15,785 nucleotides of DNA from Firmicutes bacterium UBA4882 (GTDB taxonomy: Bacteria > Bacillota > UBA4882). The DNA is taken from NCBI GenBank assembly GCA_002399265.1, contig DHDG01000010.1, positions 25,007 through 40,791 on the forward strand, written 5' to 3'. Position 1 is the first letter of the stretch; every line of letters begins with the position of its first letter. Both the position numbers and the translations under genes were made by a program. The notes below the pieces were generated by a model. The model did not search any database and was not told the DNA's origin. It was given only the letters and a program-made list of their open reading frames with translations. This document shows, piece by piece, positions 1 to 6,893 of the stretch.

Positions 1-1446
1 CCATTTCAGAACCGGATTGCGGGCAGCGCCTACTTCATCCAAACGGCCTACCGGGGTCGTGGTAGGAGCAGCATGCAGGTTCTCAGGATTGGCCTCCGAC
101 TCCTCAGCAATACGAATCATCGCTTCGGAGAATTCATCGAGTGTTTCAATGCTTTCCGTCTCAGTCGGCTCGATCATCATGGCTTCATCTACGATCAACG
201 GGAAATAGACTGTCGGTGCATGGTAGCCAAAATCAAGCAAACGCTTTGCCATATCCAGCGTGCTGACGCCAAAGTTCTTCTTTTGCCGCTTGCCGGATAG
301 CACAAACTCATGCATGCAGATCCGATCATACGGCAAATCGAAATGCGACTTTAGGCGGGCCAGCACATAGTTGGCGTTCAGCACCGCCAGTTCAGAAACT
401 TCTTTGAGCTCGTGTCCCTGAGTCAGGATATACGCGAATGCCTTCACCAAGACACCAAAGTTCCCGTAGAAAGCCTTCACCTTGCCGATTGAAAGCGCAT
501 TCTTCTCTTCGAAATAATAGTTGCTTTGCGCATCCTTACCGACTAACGGATAAGGCAGGAACGGCACCAGATGCTCTTTGACACCTACCGGGCCAGAGCC
601 TGGACCGCCGCCACCGTGCGGGGTTGCGAACGTCTTGTGCAGGTTCAGATGAACCACATCGAACCCCATATCGCCGGGACGTGAAATCCCCATAATGGCA
701 TTCGTGTTGGCGCCATCGTAATAAAGCAAACCGCCAGCTTCATGGATGATATCCGCAATTTCTGCAATATTCTCATCGAACAGGCCCAAGGTATTCGGGT
801 TGGTCAGCATCAGCCCGGCGATATCCGGACCCATTAACTTGCGTAGCGCCGCAAGGTCGACTCCGCCGCGTTCATTTGATTCAACCTTGACAATGTCAAA
901 GCCACAAACAGCTGCCGAAGCAGGGTTAGTGCCATGGGCCGAATCCGGTACGACGATCTTGCGCCGGGTGGTGCCTTCGTTTCTACTGGCGTGGTACGCC
1001 TTAATAATCAGCAACCCCGTATATTCACCATGCGCTCCGGCAGCCGGTTGCAGTGTAAACCGCTTCATGCCAGTAATTTCACAAAGGCTCTCTTCCAGGC
1101 GATACATTAGCTCCAAGGCACCTTGCGTCAGCTCGGCCGGCTCGTAAGGATGGATTGCGGAGAAGCCTGGCAAGGCTGCCACTTCTTCATTCACTTTCGG
1201 GTTGTATTTCATCGTACAGGACCCGAGCGGATAAAAGCCGACATCTACGCCGTGATTCATCCTCGACAAGCGGGTAAAATGTCTGACTGTGTCAATTTCT
1301 GACGTTTCCGGGAGCTCGGGCGCGTCTTTGCGCAAGAGGCCGGCTGGCAAATAGCTGGACGGGTTTTGCATCGGCAGATCCGCTTCCGGCAATGAAGCCC
1401 CACGGCGACCAGGAGCAGACAATTCAAAAATCAAGGCTTCCGTCAT
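1..1446 (-). CDS. gcvPB: Glycine dehydrogenase (decarboxylating) subunit 2, 3' end cut by window edge
   Basis: C-terminal-type half of the two-subunit P-protein. With GcvPA it decarboxylates glycine using pyridoxal phosphate and passes the aminomethyl group to lipoyl-GcvH in the cytoplasm. The frame stays open for 482 codons from an ATG at 1446 to the window edge. Translation gives the PLP-lysine motif LNLHKTFATPHGGGGPG, with the Schiff-base lysine at residue 271 (codon 634-636). Other family motifs are FYPLGSCTMKYNP near residue 71, SAHGTNPASA near 169 and PTETES near the end. Only a few residues should be missing, since the family is about 485-490 aa and the last visible residues (RNPVLKW) match its usual C-terminus. 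The start overlaps the gcvPA stop as ATGA, with GGAGG 8 nt upstream inside gcvPA, so translation is probably coupled. Identity is firm; only the stop is unseen. Confidence 0.96.
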   Translation of the reverse strand, partial: MTEALIFELSAPGRRGASLPEADLPMQNPSSYLPAGLLRKDAPELPETSEIDTVRHFTRLSRMNHGVDVGFYPLGSCTMKYNPKVNEEVAALPGFSAIHPYEPAELTQGALELMYRLEESLCEITGMKRFTLQPAAGAHGEYTGLLIIKAYHASRNEGTTRRKIVVPDSAHGTNPASAAVCGFDIVKVESNERGGVDLAALRKLMGPDIAGLMLTNPNTLGLFDENIAEIADIIHEAGGLLYYDGANTNAIMGISRPGDMGFDVVHLNLHKTFATPHGGGGPGSGPVGVKEHLVPFLPYPLVGKDAQSNYYFEEKNALSIGKVKAFYGNFGVLVKAFAYILTQGHELKEVSELAVLNANYVLARLKSHFDLPYDRICMHEFVLSGKRQKKNFGVSTLDMAKRLLDFGYHAPTVYFPLIVDEAMMIEPTETESIETLDEFSEAMIRIAEESEANPENLHAAPTTTPVGRLDEVGAARNPVLKW

Positions 1447-2828
1447 TTTAATCCCTCCAGTGCGCGCACCAGGGCGTCAATTTCCTCGCGGGTTCTGCTC
1501 TCCGTCACGGCGATCAGCAGCTGATTTTCTCCGACTTTGGCGGACTTTCCGGCATTCCCGACTTGCGCAAGCGCATCCATCGGGACTCCAGCCAGGATCT
1601 GCTGCTCACTTAGTTTGTCGAAAATGCGACGTGCCGGGAGAGGCGTTTCTACCAGGAATTCTTTAAAGAACGGTGCCTTCGGATAGACCAGTTTGTAACC
1701 GGGCAGGGCGGTGATGCGTTCCGCCGCATAATGCGCACGGTTAATGCATTGCACGCCCACTTCCCGTAAACCCTCTTTCCCGATCAGGGAGAGATAGACG
1801 CAGGCTGACAACGCATTCAAAGCCTGGTTGGAACAGATGTTGGAAGTCGCCTTTTCTCTGCGGATATGCTGTTCCCTGGTTTGTAGAGTCAAGACAAAAC
1901 CTCTGCGGTCGTCATGATCCTTAGTCATGCCCACGACTCTGCCAGGTAAGCGCCTGATCAAAGCCTCGCGGCAAGCCATAAAGCCCAGGAATGGTCCGCC
2001 GAAAGAAACCGGGTTGCCCAGCCCTTGGCCTTCCCCCACAACAATATCGGCACCCTGATTGCCAGGTGCCTCCAAAACGCCGAGCGCGAGCGGATCAACC
2101 ACCGCCACTGTCAGCGCCTTATGGTCATGCGCGGTCTGGAATAGCGCTGCCAAGTCCTCGACGATACCGTAGAAGTTGGGCGACTGGACAACCACGCAGG
2201 CGGCCCCGCCGGCTTCGGCGGCCATTTTGGCAACTGCCGCCGCATCGGTCACGCCGTTCGCAGCTGGTACAACCTCGACTTGGTAACCGCGAGCCCAGGC
2301 ATAAGTATCAAGGACCGCACGGTATTCCGGATGTACTGTTCCGGACACGAGTATCCGGTTTTTTCTGGTTTCCACGGCGCACATATTCGCCGCTTCCGCC
2401 ATAGCAGTGGCCCCGTCGTACATGGAGGCATTGGAAACGTCCATGGCAGTCAAGGCCGTAATCATCGATTGGTATTCAAAAATGGTCTGCAATACGCCCT
2501 GGCTCACTTCTGCCTGATAAGGAGTATAGGCAGTCACAAACTCCTGCCGGTTAACGATGGTCCGTAGCGCAGCAGGAATATAATGATCATAAGCCCCGGC
2601 GCCCATAAAAGAGACATATTGAGTCAGATCACCGTTCGCGCCGGCCATCCTCCTCATTTCCCGCAACAAGGCATGTTCGGATAAGGGGGCACCCAGATTT
2701 AGCGGGCGCTGCATCCGAACCTTTTCTGGAATCTCCTTGAATAAGTCCCCGATGCTTTTAACGCCGATGGCTGACAGCATGCGGGCAATATCCTGGTCGC
2801 TATGTGGCGTATACCGCAAATAAATCAC
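1443..2828 (-). CDS. gcvPA: Glycine dehydrogenase (decarboxylating) subunit 1
   Basis: N-terminal-type half of the heterotetrameric P-protein (461 aa, close to the usual 445-460). It pairs with GcvPB for PLP-dependent glycine decarboxylation. Recognisable family segments include YTPHSDQDIARMLSAIGV at residues 6-23, the FMGAGAYDHYIP segment and TAYTPYQAEVSQG in the first third, and REKATSNICSNQALNAL in the last third. The start is GTG at 2828, not ATG. It fits the family N-terminus, but the ribosome binding site is weak (ACAGGCG directly upstream), unlike the strong sites of gcvT and gcvH. The 116-bp gap upstream holds two hairpins and tandem repeats that could modulate expression of this gene relative to gcvTH. 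The stop overlaps the gcvPB start by 3 nt. Confidence 0.96.
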   Translation of the reverse strand: MIYLRYTPHSDQDIARMLSAIGVKSIGDLFKEIPEKVRMQRPLNLGAPLSEHALLREMRRMAGANGDLTQYVSFMGAGAYDHYIPAALRTIVNRQEFVTAYTPYQAEVSQGVLQTIFEYQSMITALTAMDVSNASMYDGATAMAEAANMCAVETRKNRILVSGTVHPEYRAVLDTYAWARGYQVEVVPAANGVTDAAAVAKMAAEAGGAACVVVQSPNFYGIVEDLAALFQTAHDHKALTVAVVDPLALGVLEAPGNQGADIVVGEGQGLGNPVSFGGPFLGFMACREALIRRLPGRVVGMTKDHDDRRGFVLTLQTREQHIRREKATSNICSNQALNALSACVYLSLIGKEGLREVGVQCINRAHYAAERITALPGYKLVYPKAPFFKEFLVETPLPARRIFDKLSEQQILAGVPMDALAQVGNAGKSAKVGENQLLIAVTESRTREEIDALVRALEGLK

Positions 2829-2832
2829 CGCC

Positions 2833-2846
2833 TGTCAATTGTCAAT
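2833..2846. repeat. Tandem 7-bp repeat in the gcvPA leader
   Basis: Two adjacent copies of TGTCAAT (ATTGACA on the gcvPA strand) end a few bases before the GTG start. They fall where the ribosome binding site should be. No function is known. Confidence 0.4.
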
Positions 2847-2850
2847 GATG

Positions 2851-2869
2851 CCGGATTTTGATAATCCGG
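2851..2869 (-). other. Hairpin in the gcvPA leader
   Basis: A perfect 7-bp stem CCGGATT/AATCCGG with a 5-nt loop lies 23 nt upstream of the gcvPA start. No U tract follows, so it is a leader structure rather than a terminator. It could act in mRNA processing or translation control; this is inference. Confidence 0.45.
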
Positions 2870-2870
2870 G

Positions 2871-2899
2871 AACATTACGCAAACATTACGTAAACATTA
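2871..2899. repeat. 11-bp tandem repeat, about 2.6 copies
   Basis: AACATTACGCA, AACATTACGTA and AACATTA follow one another directly between the two hairpins of the gcvH-gcvPA gap. The unit is A+T rich. It could be a binding-site array or a slippage product. Confidence 0.5.
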
Positions 2900-2926
2900 A
2901 AAGAGGGCGGCCGCTCAGTGCCGCCC
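2895..2926 (-). terminator. Terminator-like hairpin after gcvH
   Basis: On the minus strand a perfect 7-bp G+C stem (GGGCGGC at 2905-2911 paired with GCCGCCC at 2920-2926, 8-nt loop) is followed by TCTTTTAATG. It starts 18 nt past the gcvH stop and before gcvPA. The U tract is short, so partial termination or 3'-end protection of the gcvTH mRNA is more likely than a full stop. It would lower gcvP relative to gcvTH. Confidence 0.6.
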
Positions 2927-2944
2927 AAAGAAGCGGGTATGATC

Positions 2945-3325
2945 TTAAAGAGTACTGCAGAAATTATCATAGTCTTCTGCATCCATAAAATCATTCAGTT
3001 CATCGGGATTTTCAATTTCGATGACTGCGATCCAGCCTTGGCCATAGGGATCTTTGTTGATCAGTTCAGGACTATGAGTCAGCTCTTCATTTACTTCCAA
3101 TACTTCGCCGGAAAGTGGGCAAAAGATATTGGAAACAGCTTTGACTGATTCTACTTCGGCGAGTTCGTCGCCACCGGCAAACCTCTCACCGACCGGCGGA
3201 AGGTCTACATATACAATATCCCCCAGCTCTTTCTGGGCGTATTCAGAAATACCGATGTAGGCTTTCTTGCCTTCAACTCGAACCCATTCATGATCTTCAG
3301 TAAATTTAAAAGCCTTAATGTCCAT
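2945..3325 (-). CDS. gcvH: Glycine cleavage system H protein
   Basis: Lipoyl carrier protein of the glycine cleavage complex (126 aa, typical length). It shuttles the aminomethyl group from P-protein to T-protein and the reduced lipoate to dihydrolipoyl dehydrogenase. The lipoylation motif is ELAEVESVKAVS with the modified lysine at residue 62. The N-terminal FTEDHEWVRVEG and C-terminal PYGQGWIAVIEI are family signatures. The start at 3325 has GGGAGGAAACTAACA directly upstream. It lies 22 nt after the gcvT stop, so both share one transcript. The L-protein and lipoate genes are not in this window. Confidence 0.97.
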   Translation of the reverse strand: MDIKAFKFTEDHEWVRVEGKKAYIGISEYAQKELGDIVYVDLPPVGERFAGGDELAEVESVKAVSNIFCPLSGEVLEVNEELTHSPELINKDPYGQGWIAVIEIENPDELNDFMDAEDYDNFCSTL

Positions 3326-3347
3326 TGTTAGTTTCCTCCCTTTGAGC

Positions 3348-4448
3348 CTATTTTTTTACATGTGAGGGCACGAAAGGTGCCTTAACTACCTTTGCTTTGA
3401 GAATTTTACCGCGGATATCGATCGCGATCTCTGTACCGATCTTTGATGAGCCGGTCGGGACATAGGCCAAACCGATGTTTTTGCCGGTGCTTGGTGAAAC
3501 CGAACCACTCGTTACTTCGCCAACAGGCTGCCCATCAATAACAACCGGGCAATGCTGTCTGGGAATGCCGCGATCAACCATTTCAAACGCTACGAGTTTG
3601 CGCTCCAAGCCTTTTTCTTTGATGCTCTTTAGGGCCGCAGATCCGATGAATTCTTTGTCCAGTTTGACAACCCAGCCCAGGCCCGCTTCCAGAGGATTGG
3701 TCTGATCAGAAATATCATTGCCATAAAGGGCAAATTTCATCTCCATCCGCAGGGTATCACGGGCGCCCAGCCCCACAGGCACTAAATCATACTTTTCTCC
3801 GACTTCGAACAGTTTATTCCAGGTCTCCAGGGCGTATTCATTTGGCAACAGCACTTCAAACCCGTCTTCTCCAGTATAACCGGTGCGGGAAATCAGAATC
3901 GCATTCTTTTTATCCTGATAATCAAGTTCGATGGCGTGGTAGTATGGCAGACTGCGCACGCTTTCCCCGTAAAACGCGGCAACAATATCTTCCGCATGGG
4001 GACCCTGAATGGCAAAGATCGCAAACTCGCTGGACCGATCCAGTACTTCGACGCGACCTTTAATATGAGATTTGAGCCAATTAAAATCCTTGGCAATGTT
4101 GGACGCATTGACCACAAGCAGATACCTGCCAGGCAACTTGGTGATGAGCAAATCGTCAACGATTGTACCGTTTTCGTAGCATAGCACCGAATACTGCGCT
4201 TGCCCGTCGCTGATGACCGACACGTCATTAGTCATCACGGACTGCAGAAATTCCAGTGCATCGGGTCCTTTCACCTCAATTTCACCCATATGGCTGAGAT
4301 CGAACATCCCCGCCTTTTCGCGAGTGGCCTGATGTTCAGCAACAATACCTTCGTAATAGACAGGCATTTCCCAGCCGGCAAAGTCAATTAGACGTGCCCC
4401 CCGGGCTTTATGCCACTCATATAACGGCGTGCGCTTGAGTTCTCCCAT
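3348..4448 (-). CDS. gcvT: Aminomethyltransferase (glycine cleavage T protein)
   Basis: Transfers the methylene group from aminomethyl-lipoyl-GcvH to tetrahydrofolate, releasing ammonia and giving 5,10-methylene-THF. The 366 aa match the family (about 362-370). Visible motifs are the N-terminal TPLYEWHKARGARLIDFAGW, the VDDL at 97-100 carrying the conserved aspartate near the folate site, RTGYTGEDGFE in the middle, GLGARDTLRMEM before the C-terminal third, and GEVTSGSVSPS. The start at 4448 has GGGAGGATC ten nt upstream. It is the first gene of a gcvT-gcvH-gcvPA-gcvPB operon. No glycine riboswitch is recognisable in its leader. Confidence 0.97.
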   Translation of the reverse strand: MGELKRTPLYEWHKARGARLIDFAGWEMPVYYEGIVAEHQATREKAGMFDLSHMGEIEVKGPDALEFLQSVMTNDVSVISDGQAQYSVLCYENGTIVDDLLITKLPGRYLLVVNASNIAKDFNWLKSHIKGRVEVLDRSSEFAIFAIQGPHAEDIVAAFYGESVRSLPYYHAIELDYQDKKNAILISRTGYTGEDGFEVLLPNEYALETWNKLFEVGEKYDLVPVGLGARDTLRMEMKFALYGNDISDQTNPLEAGLGWVVKLDKEFIGSAALKSIKEKGLERKLVAFEMVDRGIPRQHCPVVIDGQPVGEVTSGSVSPSTGKNIGLAYVPTGSSKIGTEIAIDIRGKILKAKVVKAPFVPSHVKK

Positions 4449-4505
4449 AAAATTGATCCTCCCGTACTCATAATTCCTTAATCGACACGCGCCAATTCAT
4501 GCTCA

Positions 4506-4613
4506 TCATTCCTGAATTGACGCTGGACAATCCGGATATTCGCTAGATGATTCGATACTCCTCCAAAAAAACCGTTTACTTTCCAACCATCCTCGCCGCG
4601 CTTCTGTCACCAT
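4506..4613 (-). CDS. Possible 35-aa small ORF upstream of gcvT
   Basis: ATG at 4613 (or GTG at 4610) with GGAGG 4 nt (or 7 nt) upstream, ending at TGA 4506-4508. The peptide begins MVTEARRGWLESKRFFWRS: it is basic and aromatic in the first half and acidic and polar in the second. A second tiny ORF of 10 codons (4500 to 4468) follows after 5 nt. It lies in the leader position of the gcv operon. I do not recognise a family. It may be a leader peptide, a small protein, or chance. The main support is the good ribosome binding site. Confidence 0.3.
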   Translation of the reverse strand: MVTEARRGWLESKRFFWRSIESSSEYPDCPASIQE

Positions 4614-4635
4614 GAGCCCTCCGCTGCGATATAAT
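4605..4635 (+). promoter_or_regulatory. Possible sigma-A promoter for the 28-aa ORF
   Basis: A perfect TATAAT stands at 4630-4635, 27 bp before the ATG at 4662. The -35 match is poor: CTGTCA or TGTCAC at about 4604-4610, with a long 19-20 bp spacer. The -10 is convincing; the promoter as a whole is tentative. Confidence 0.35.
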
Positions 4636-4661
4636 AAAGCACATCAGAAAGGGGAATTGGT

Positions 4662-4748
4662 ATGTTAAAATTGCTCGAAAAAATCATGAGTCCGATTTTG
4701 AAAAAAAGGGGTCAAACCATGATTCTCCTGGTGCGTCGCCGCAAATAG
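4662..4748 (+). CDS. Possible 28-aa cationic small protein
   Basis: ATG at 4662 is preceded by AGAAAGGGG with a 7-nt spacer and by a TATAAT box, and the ORF ends at TAG 4746-4748. The peptide begins MLKLLEKIMSPILKK and ends in the basic run VRRRK. It has an amphipathic hydrophobic/lysine N-terminal part and a short ILLV patch. It is divergent from gcvT and convergent with the DUF554 gene, so it is not a leader of any gene here. Its stop lies in the loop of the hairpin at 4734-4756. It could be a small membrane-active peptide or part of a small RNA. No family is recognised. Confidence 0.35.
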   Translation: MLKLLEKIMSPILKKRGQTMILLVRRRK

Positions 4749-4756
4749 GCGCGACG
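4734..4756. other. Hairpin at the end of the 28-aa ORF
   Basis: CGTCGC (4734-4739) pairs with GCGACG (4751-4756), then a 1-nt bulge and GC/GC, with the loop AAATAG containing the ORF stop. No U tract follows. GGCGC at about 4748-4752 could instead pair with GCGCC at about 4768-4773, so two alternative folds are possible. Confidence 0.4.
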
Positions 4757-4790
4757 ACTGGCTTCTGTGCGCCCACGCTTCCTGAACGCT

Positions 4791-4817
4791 ATTCTCAGAA
4801 AAGGCCGCCAATAAGGG
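4791..4817 (-). terminator. Weak terminator overlapping the DUF554 stop
   Basis: On the minus strand CCGCC-CTTATT-GGCGG is followed by CCTTTTCT, spanning the last codons and the stop of the DUF554 gene. A 5-bp G+C stem with a short T run gives only modest support. Confidence 0.3.
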
Positions 4818-5568
4818 CGGTGATTGCGGGAGCCCAGTGCACTATGGGAATCACGACAAACAAAGCCGGAAGGAAATTCGGAACACGAATAGGTTTCCAC
4901 CCCAGCATGTTCACTCCAATGCCAAAAACAAGCATACCGCCGACAGCAGTCAGATCCAAGACGACCGGCCCCGGCAAGATACTTTGCACACTGGCAGCCA
5001 GGAGGGTTAGCCCGCCCTGATAAGCCAGAATCGTCAGTGCAGATAAAAGCACACCGGGGCCTAAGGCGGCAGCAAAGGCGGCGGCGGCGATCCCGTCAAT
5101 TACCGCTTTAGTCAGCAAAATCCCGGAATCCCCGCTGAGCCCGTCAGCGATAGCGCCGGTAATTGCCATCGGCCCAATCCCAAAAACCAAGCTGGCATAG
5201 ATAAAGCCCTTGCCAACCCCCCCGCCAACCGCGGCAGCAGTGCCAGCAGCACTATCCACAGCCACACCCGCGGCCCCAGCCGCAGCGTTCGGGGTAAACT
5301 TCTTCTCCAGCCAAACCTCGAGCTTCTTGATGCGACCATCAATGTCAATCCAGGCGCCGATCAGGCCACCAATAATCATGGCCAATAGTACCAGGATAAA
5401 TTCCTGACCACCCAAAAACTGCTTAATGCCATAGAGCAGGACAAACAATCCCACGCCCTGCATCAGTGTTTCCTGAGATTTCTCGGACAAGATATTGCGA
5501 AAAGTCAGGCCCAGCAGGCCTCCGATAACGATCGCCGCTGCATTAACCAGGGTTCCGGTCATGATCAT
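4795..5568 (-). CDS. DUF554 family integral membrane protein
   Basis: About 257 aa with several hydrophobic segments. The family N-terminus is clear (MTGTLVNAAAIVIGGLLGL), as are LLYGIKQFL near residue 43, FGIGPMAITGAIADGLSGD near 129-148 and GVNMLGWK near the C-terminus, as in YdfK/YqgA-like proteins. Function is unknown for the family; transport has been suggested. The start is set at ATG 5568, 7 nt after AAGGG. In-frame ATGs at 5574 and 5562 fit the spacing less well. A cytoplasmic or periplasmic loop at about 94-119 is almost all Ala/Gly, which is atypical. The gene overlaps the end of the upstream LiaF-like gene by 26 nt, indicating a shared operon. Confidence 0.88.
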   Translation of the reverse strand: MIMTGTLVNAAAIVIGGLLGLTFRNILSEKSQETLMQGVGLFVLLYGIKQFLGGQEFILVLLAMIIGGLIGAWIDIDGRIKKLEVWLEKKFTPNAAAGAAGVAVDSAAGTAAAVGGGVGKGFIYASLVFGIGPMAITGAIADGLSGDSGILLTKAVIDGIAAAAFAAALGPGVLLSALTILAYQGGLTLLAASVQSILPGPVVLDLTAVGGMLVFGIGVNMLGWKPIRVPNFLPALFVVIPIVHWAPAITALIGGLF

Positions 5569-6103
5569 CAACATTCCCTTTCGGACCATCATCATATTTC
5601 TTTTTCGAGCCGAAGTCGAAAAATGTGCGCATAATTAACCATGCGCCAATGGCCACCAAGACAACTGGCCACCATTTCCAGGCGTCTGGCCCAATCAGGC
5701 GATAGTTGATGCCAAAACCAACCGCGCTAACGGCCAGTAAGATAAATGCCGGAAACAAAAGTCCGCCTTCGGGCTCAAAGATATAAAGCATGACAAAACA
5801 AAGGCCAAGGATCCCCGGGAATGCCGGCCATGTCAAATGAAATCCGTCAATAATGCGATTAGACCATAATAGAAACAGCAGCCCCAGCAAAGTAAAAAAC
5901 GTAGCCGGGAAAATGGCCCCCCGCGTCGAACGTGATGAAAACGCCATCGCTGCGAAAAACAGCCCTGGCACCAAAATAAACAATGGCCAGAGTACTGAGA
6001 TGCGATAATCAAAAGCTCCTGTCGTTAGCAGCAACAGTAATACGCCGCACAAGATCAGGAAAATGCCTGCGAATATGCGACCGCTTCTGTTGTTGTTCGC
6101 CAT
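5543..6103 (-). CDS. LiaF-like / DUF5668-type small membrane protein
   Basis: About 186 aa with the pattern of short paired membrane helices typical of LiaI-LiaF-like N-terminal regions: GRIFAGIFLILCGVLLLL near residue 8, then WPLFILVPGLFFAAMAF, and four or five more hydrophobic stretches. It ends in a hydrophilic acidic/basic tail (GSKKKYDDGPKGNVDDHDRN). The start is ATG 6103 (MANNNRSG), with AAGGTG 6 nt upstream; the longer reading frame to 6151 runs into a simple repeat and lacks a ribosome site. It sits between a PspC-domain gene and the DUF554 gene, suggesting envelope stress sensing. The exact family is an inference from topology. Confidence 0.7.
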   Translation of the reverse strand: MANNNRSGRIFAGIFLILCGVLLLLLTTGAFDYRISVLWPLFILVPGLFFAAMAFSSRSTRGAIFPATFFTLLGLLFLLWSNRIIDGFHLTWPAFPGILGLCFVMLYIFEPEGGLLFPAFILLAVSAVGFGINYRLIGPDAWKWWPVVLVAIGAWLIMRTFFDFGSKKKYDDGPKGNVDDHDRNPG

Positions 6104-6130
6104 ACCTGACACCTTCTTTGATAAAACTCC

Positions 6131-6165
6131 GCTGCATGCTGTATGCTGCATGCTGTATGCTGCAT
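6131..6165. repeat. Five tandem copies of a 7-bp unit GCTGYAT
   Basis: The units alternate GCTGCAT, GCTGTAT, GCTGCAT, GCTGTAT, GCTGCAT, equivalent to a 14-bp unit repeated 2.5 times. Degenerate copies (GTTACAC, GCTATAC) follow. It sits in the 113-bp gap between the PspC and LiaF-like genes, just upstream of the latter's ribosome site. Confidence 0.65.
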
Positions 6166-6179
6166 GTTACACGCTATAC

Positions 6180-6230
6180 TGCGCATAATCTGCTTTGCTT
6201 TTAACGCACAATCAGATTACTTTTTGCGCA
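6180..6230. other. Imperfect inverted repeat at the end of the PspC gene
   Basis: AATCTG (6187-6192) and CAGATT (6213-6218) are flanked outside by TGCGCA (6180-6185 and 6225-6230), with a 20-nt loop. It overlaps the PspC stop codon. It could be a 3'-end mRNA structure; there is no good U tract. Confidence 0.3.
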
Positions 6231-6756
6231 CAATTAAATAAATACCAATCAAGATCAGCAGTGAAGAAAATGTGGCGTTTCTAATGATACTGAGATACGG
6301 GCGGATCAGATGACCAAAGAAATTATTGATCAGCAGATATGCGCCCAGGATTGCCATAAATATGCCAACCCAGAGCAATACTTTATCATTGTTGCCGGAC
6401 ACTCGATAAGTATATTTGGTGCCGCCTTCCTCGCTACTTTCCGACTCCATGTTGAGAATCGGCTCTTCTGACTGTCCCGAGGCCTGCGTTTGTCCCGCGG
6501 CCTGCTCTTCAGCCGGGGAGGAAGACGATGACGATGTCGATGACGACCCCTCCGGAATGATAATCAAGGCCAAAACATACGCCAAGGCAAAACCCCACAA
6601 ATTGGTCACAAAAATCAGAAGTACGAAAATAAGCCGCATAATGACCGGATCAATACCGAGATAATCGGCAATCCCTGCAGCTACCCCGCCCAAAATGGCA
6701 CCGCGCCTTGGTCGCACAAGGCGTTTTCCGGAATACCTGTTATTGTTGTCTGCCAT
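6217..6756 (-). CDS. PspC-domain membrane protein with C-terminal membrane helices
   Basis: About 179 aa. Residues 10-70 form a PspC domain: basic start KRLVRPRRGAILGGVAAGIADYLGIDP, then the hydrophobic LIFVLLIF and ALAYVLALIIIPE. A Ser/Gly/Gln/Glu-rich linker follows (about 70-110, including a run of serines). Then comes KVLLWVGIFMAILGAYLLI plus a last helix LLILIGIYLIV ending RKK. PspC proteins act at the cytoplasmic membrane in envelope stress; here the partner may be the next gene, which is LiaF-like. The start is ATG 6756, 7 nt after GGAGG; a GTG one codon upstream is also possible. It is probably first in an operon with the LiaF-like and DUF554 genes. Confidence 0.88.
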   Translation of the reverse strand: MADNNNRYSGKRLVRPRRGAILGGVAAGIADYLGIDPVIMRLIFVLLIFVTNLWGFALAYVLALIIIPEGSSSTSSSSSSPAEEQAAGQTQASGQSEEPILNMESESSEEGGTKYTYRVSGNNDKVLLWVGIFMAILGAYLLINNFFGHLIRPYLSIIRNATFSSLLILIGIYLIVRKK

Positions 6757-6893
6757 CACATAGCCTCCTCTATCAGTCTTTCAGACCTGCTACTAAGGAA
6801 AATAGTAATCAGTCCATCCTTGATAATACTACTTCAGAATATAGATCCCTGCACCTTTTTTAGATGAACTTTGACTGCTCATGCAACTGGCTG
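6757..6893. other. Gap between the flippase-like and PspC genes
   Basis: 137 bp. It holds the PspC ribosome site (GAGGAGG) and small self-complementary patches such as TACTA/TAGTA near 6791-6807. It should contain the PspC operon promoter, but I found only AT-rich -10-like hexamers without a matching -35, so none is assigned. Confidence 0.4.

Noticed and set aside
746..1147. 133-codon plus-strand ORF opposite gcvPB
   Set aside because: Antisense shadow of a highly conserved enzyme, with no expression signals.
2871..2899. Possible CRISPR-like array
   Set aside because: The 11-bp units are directly adjacent, without spacers.
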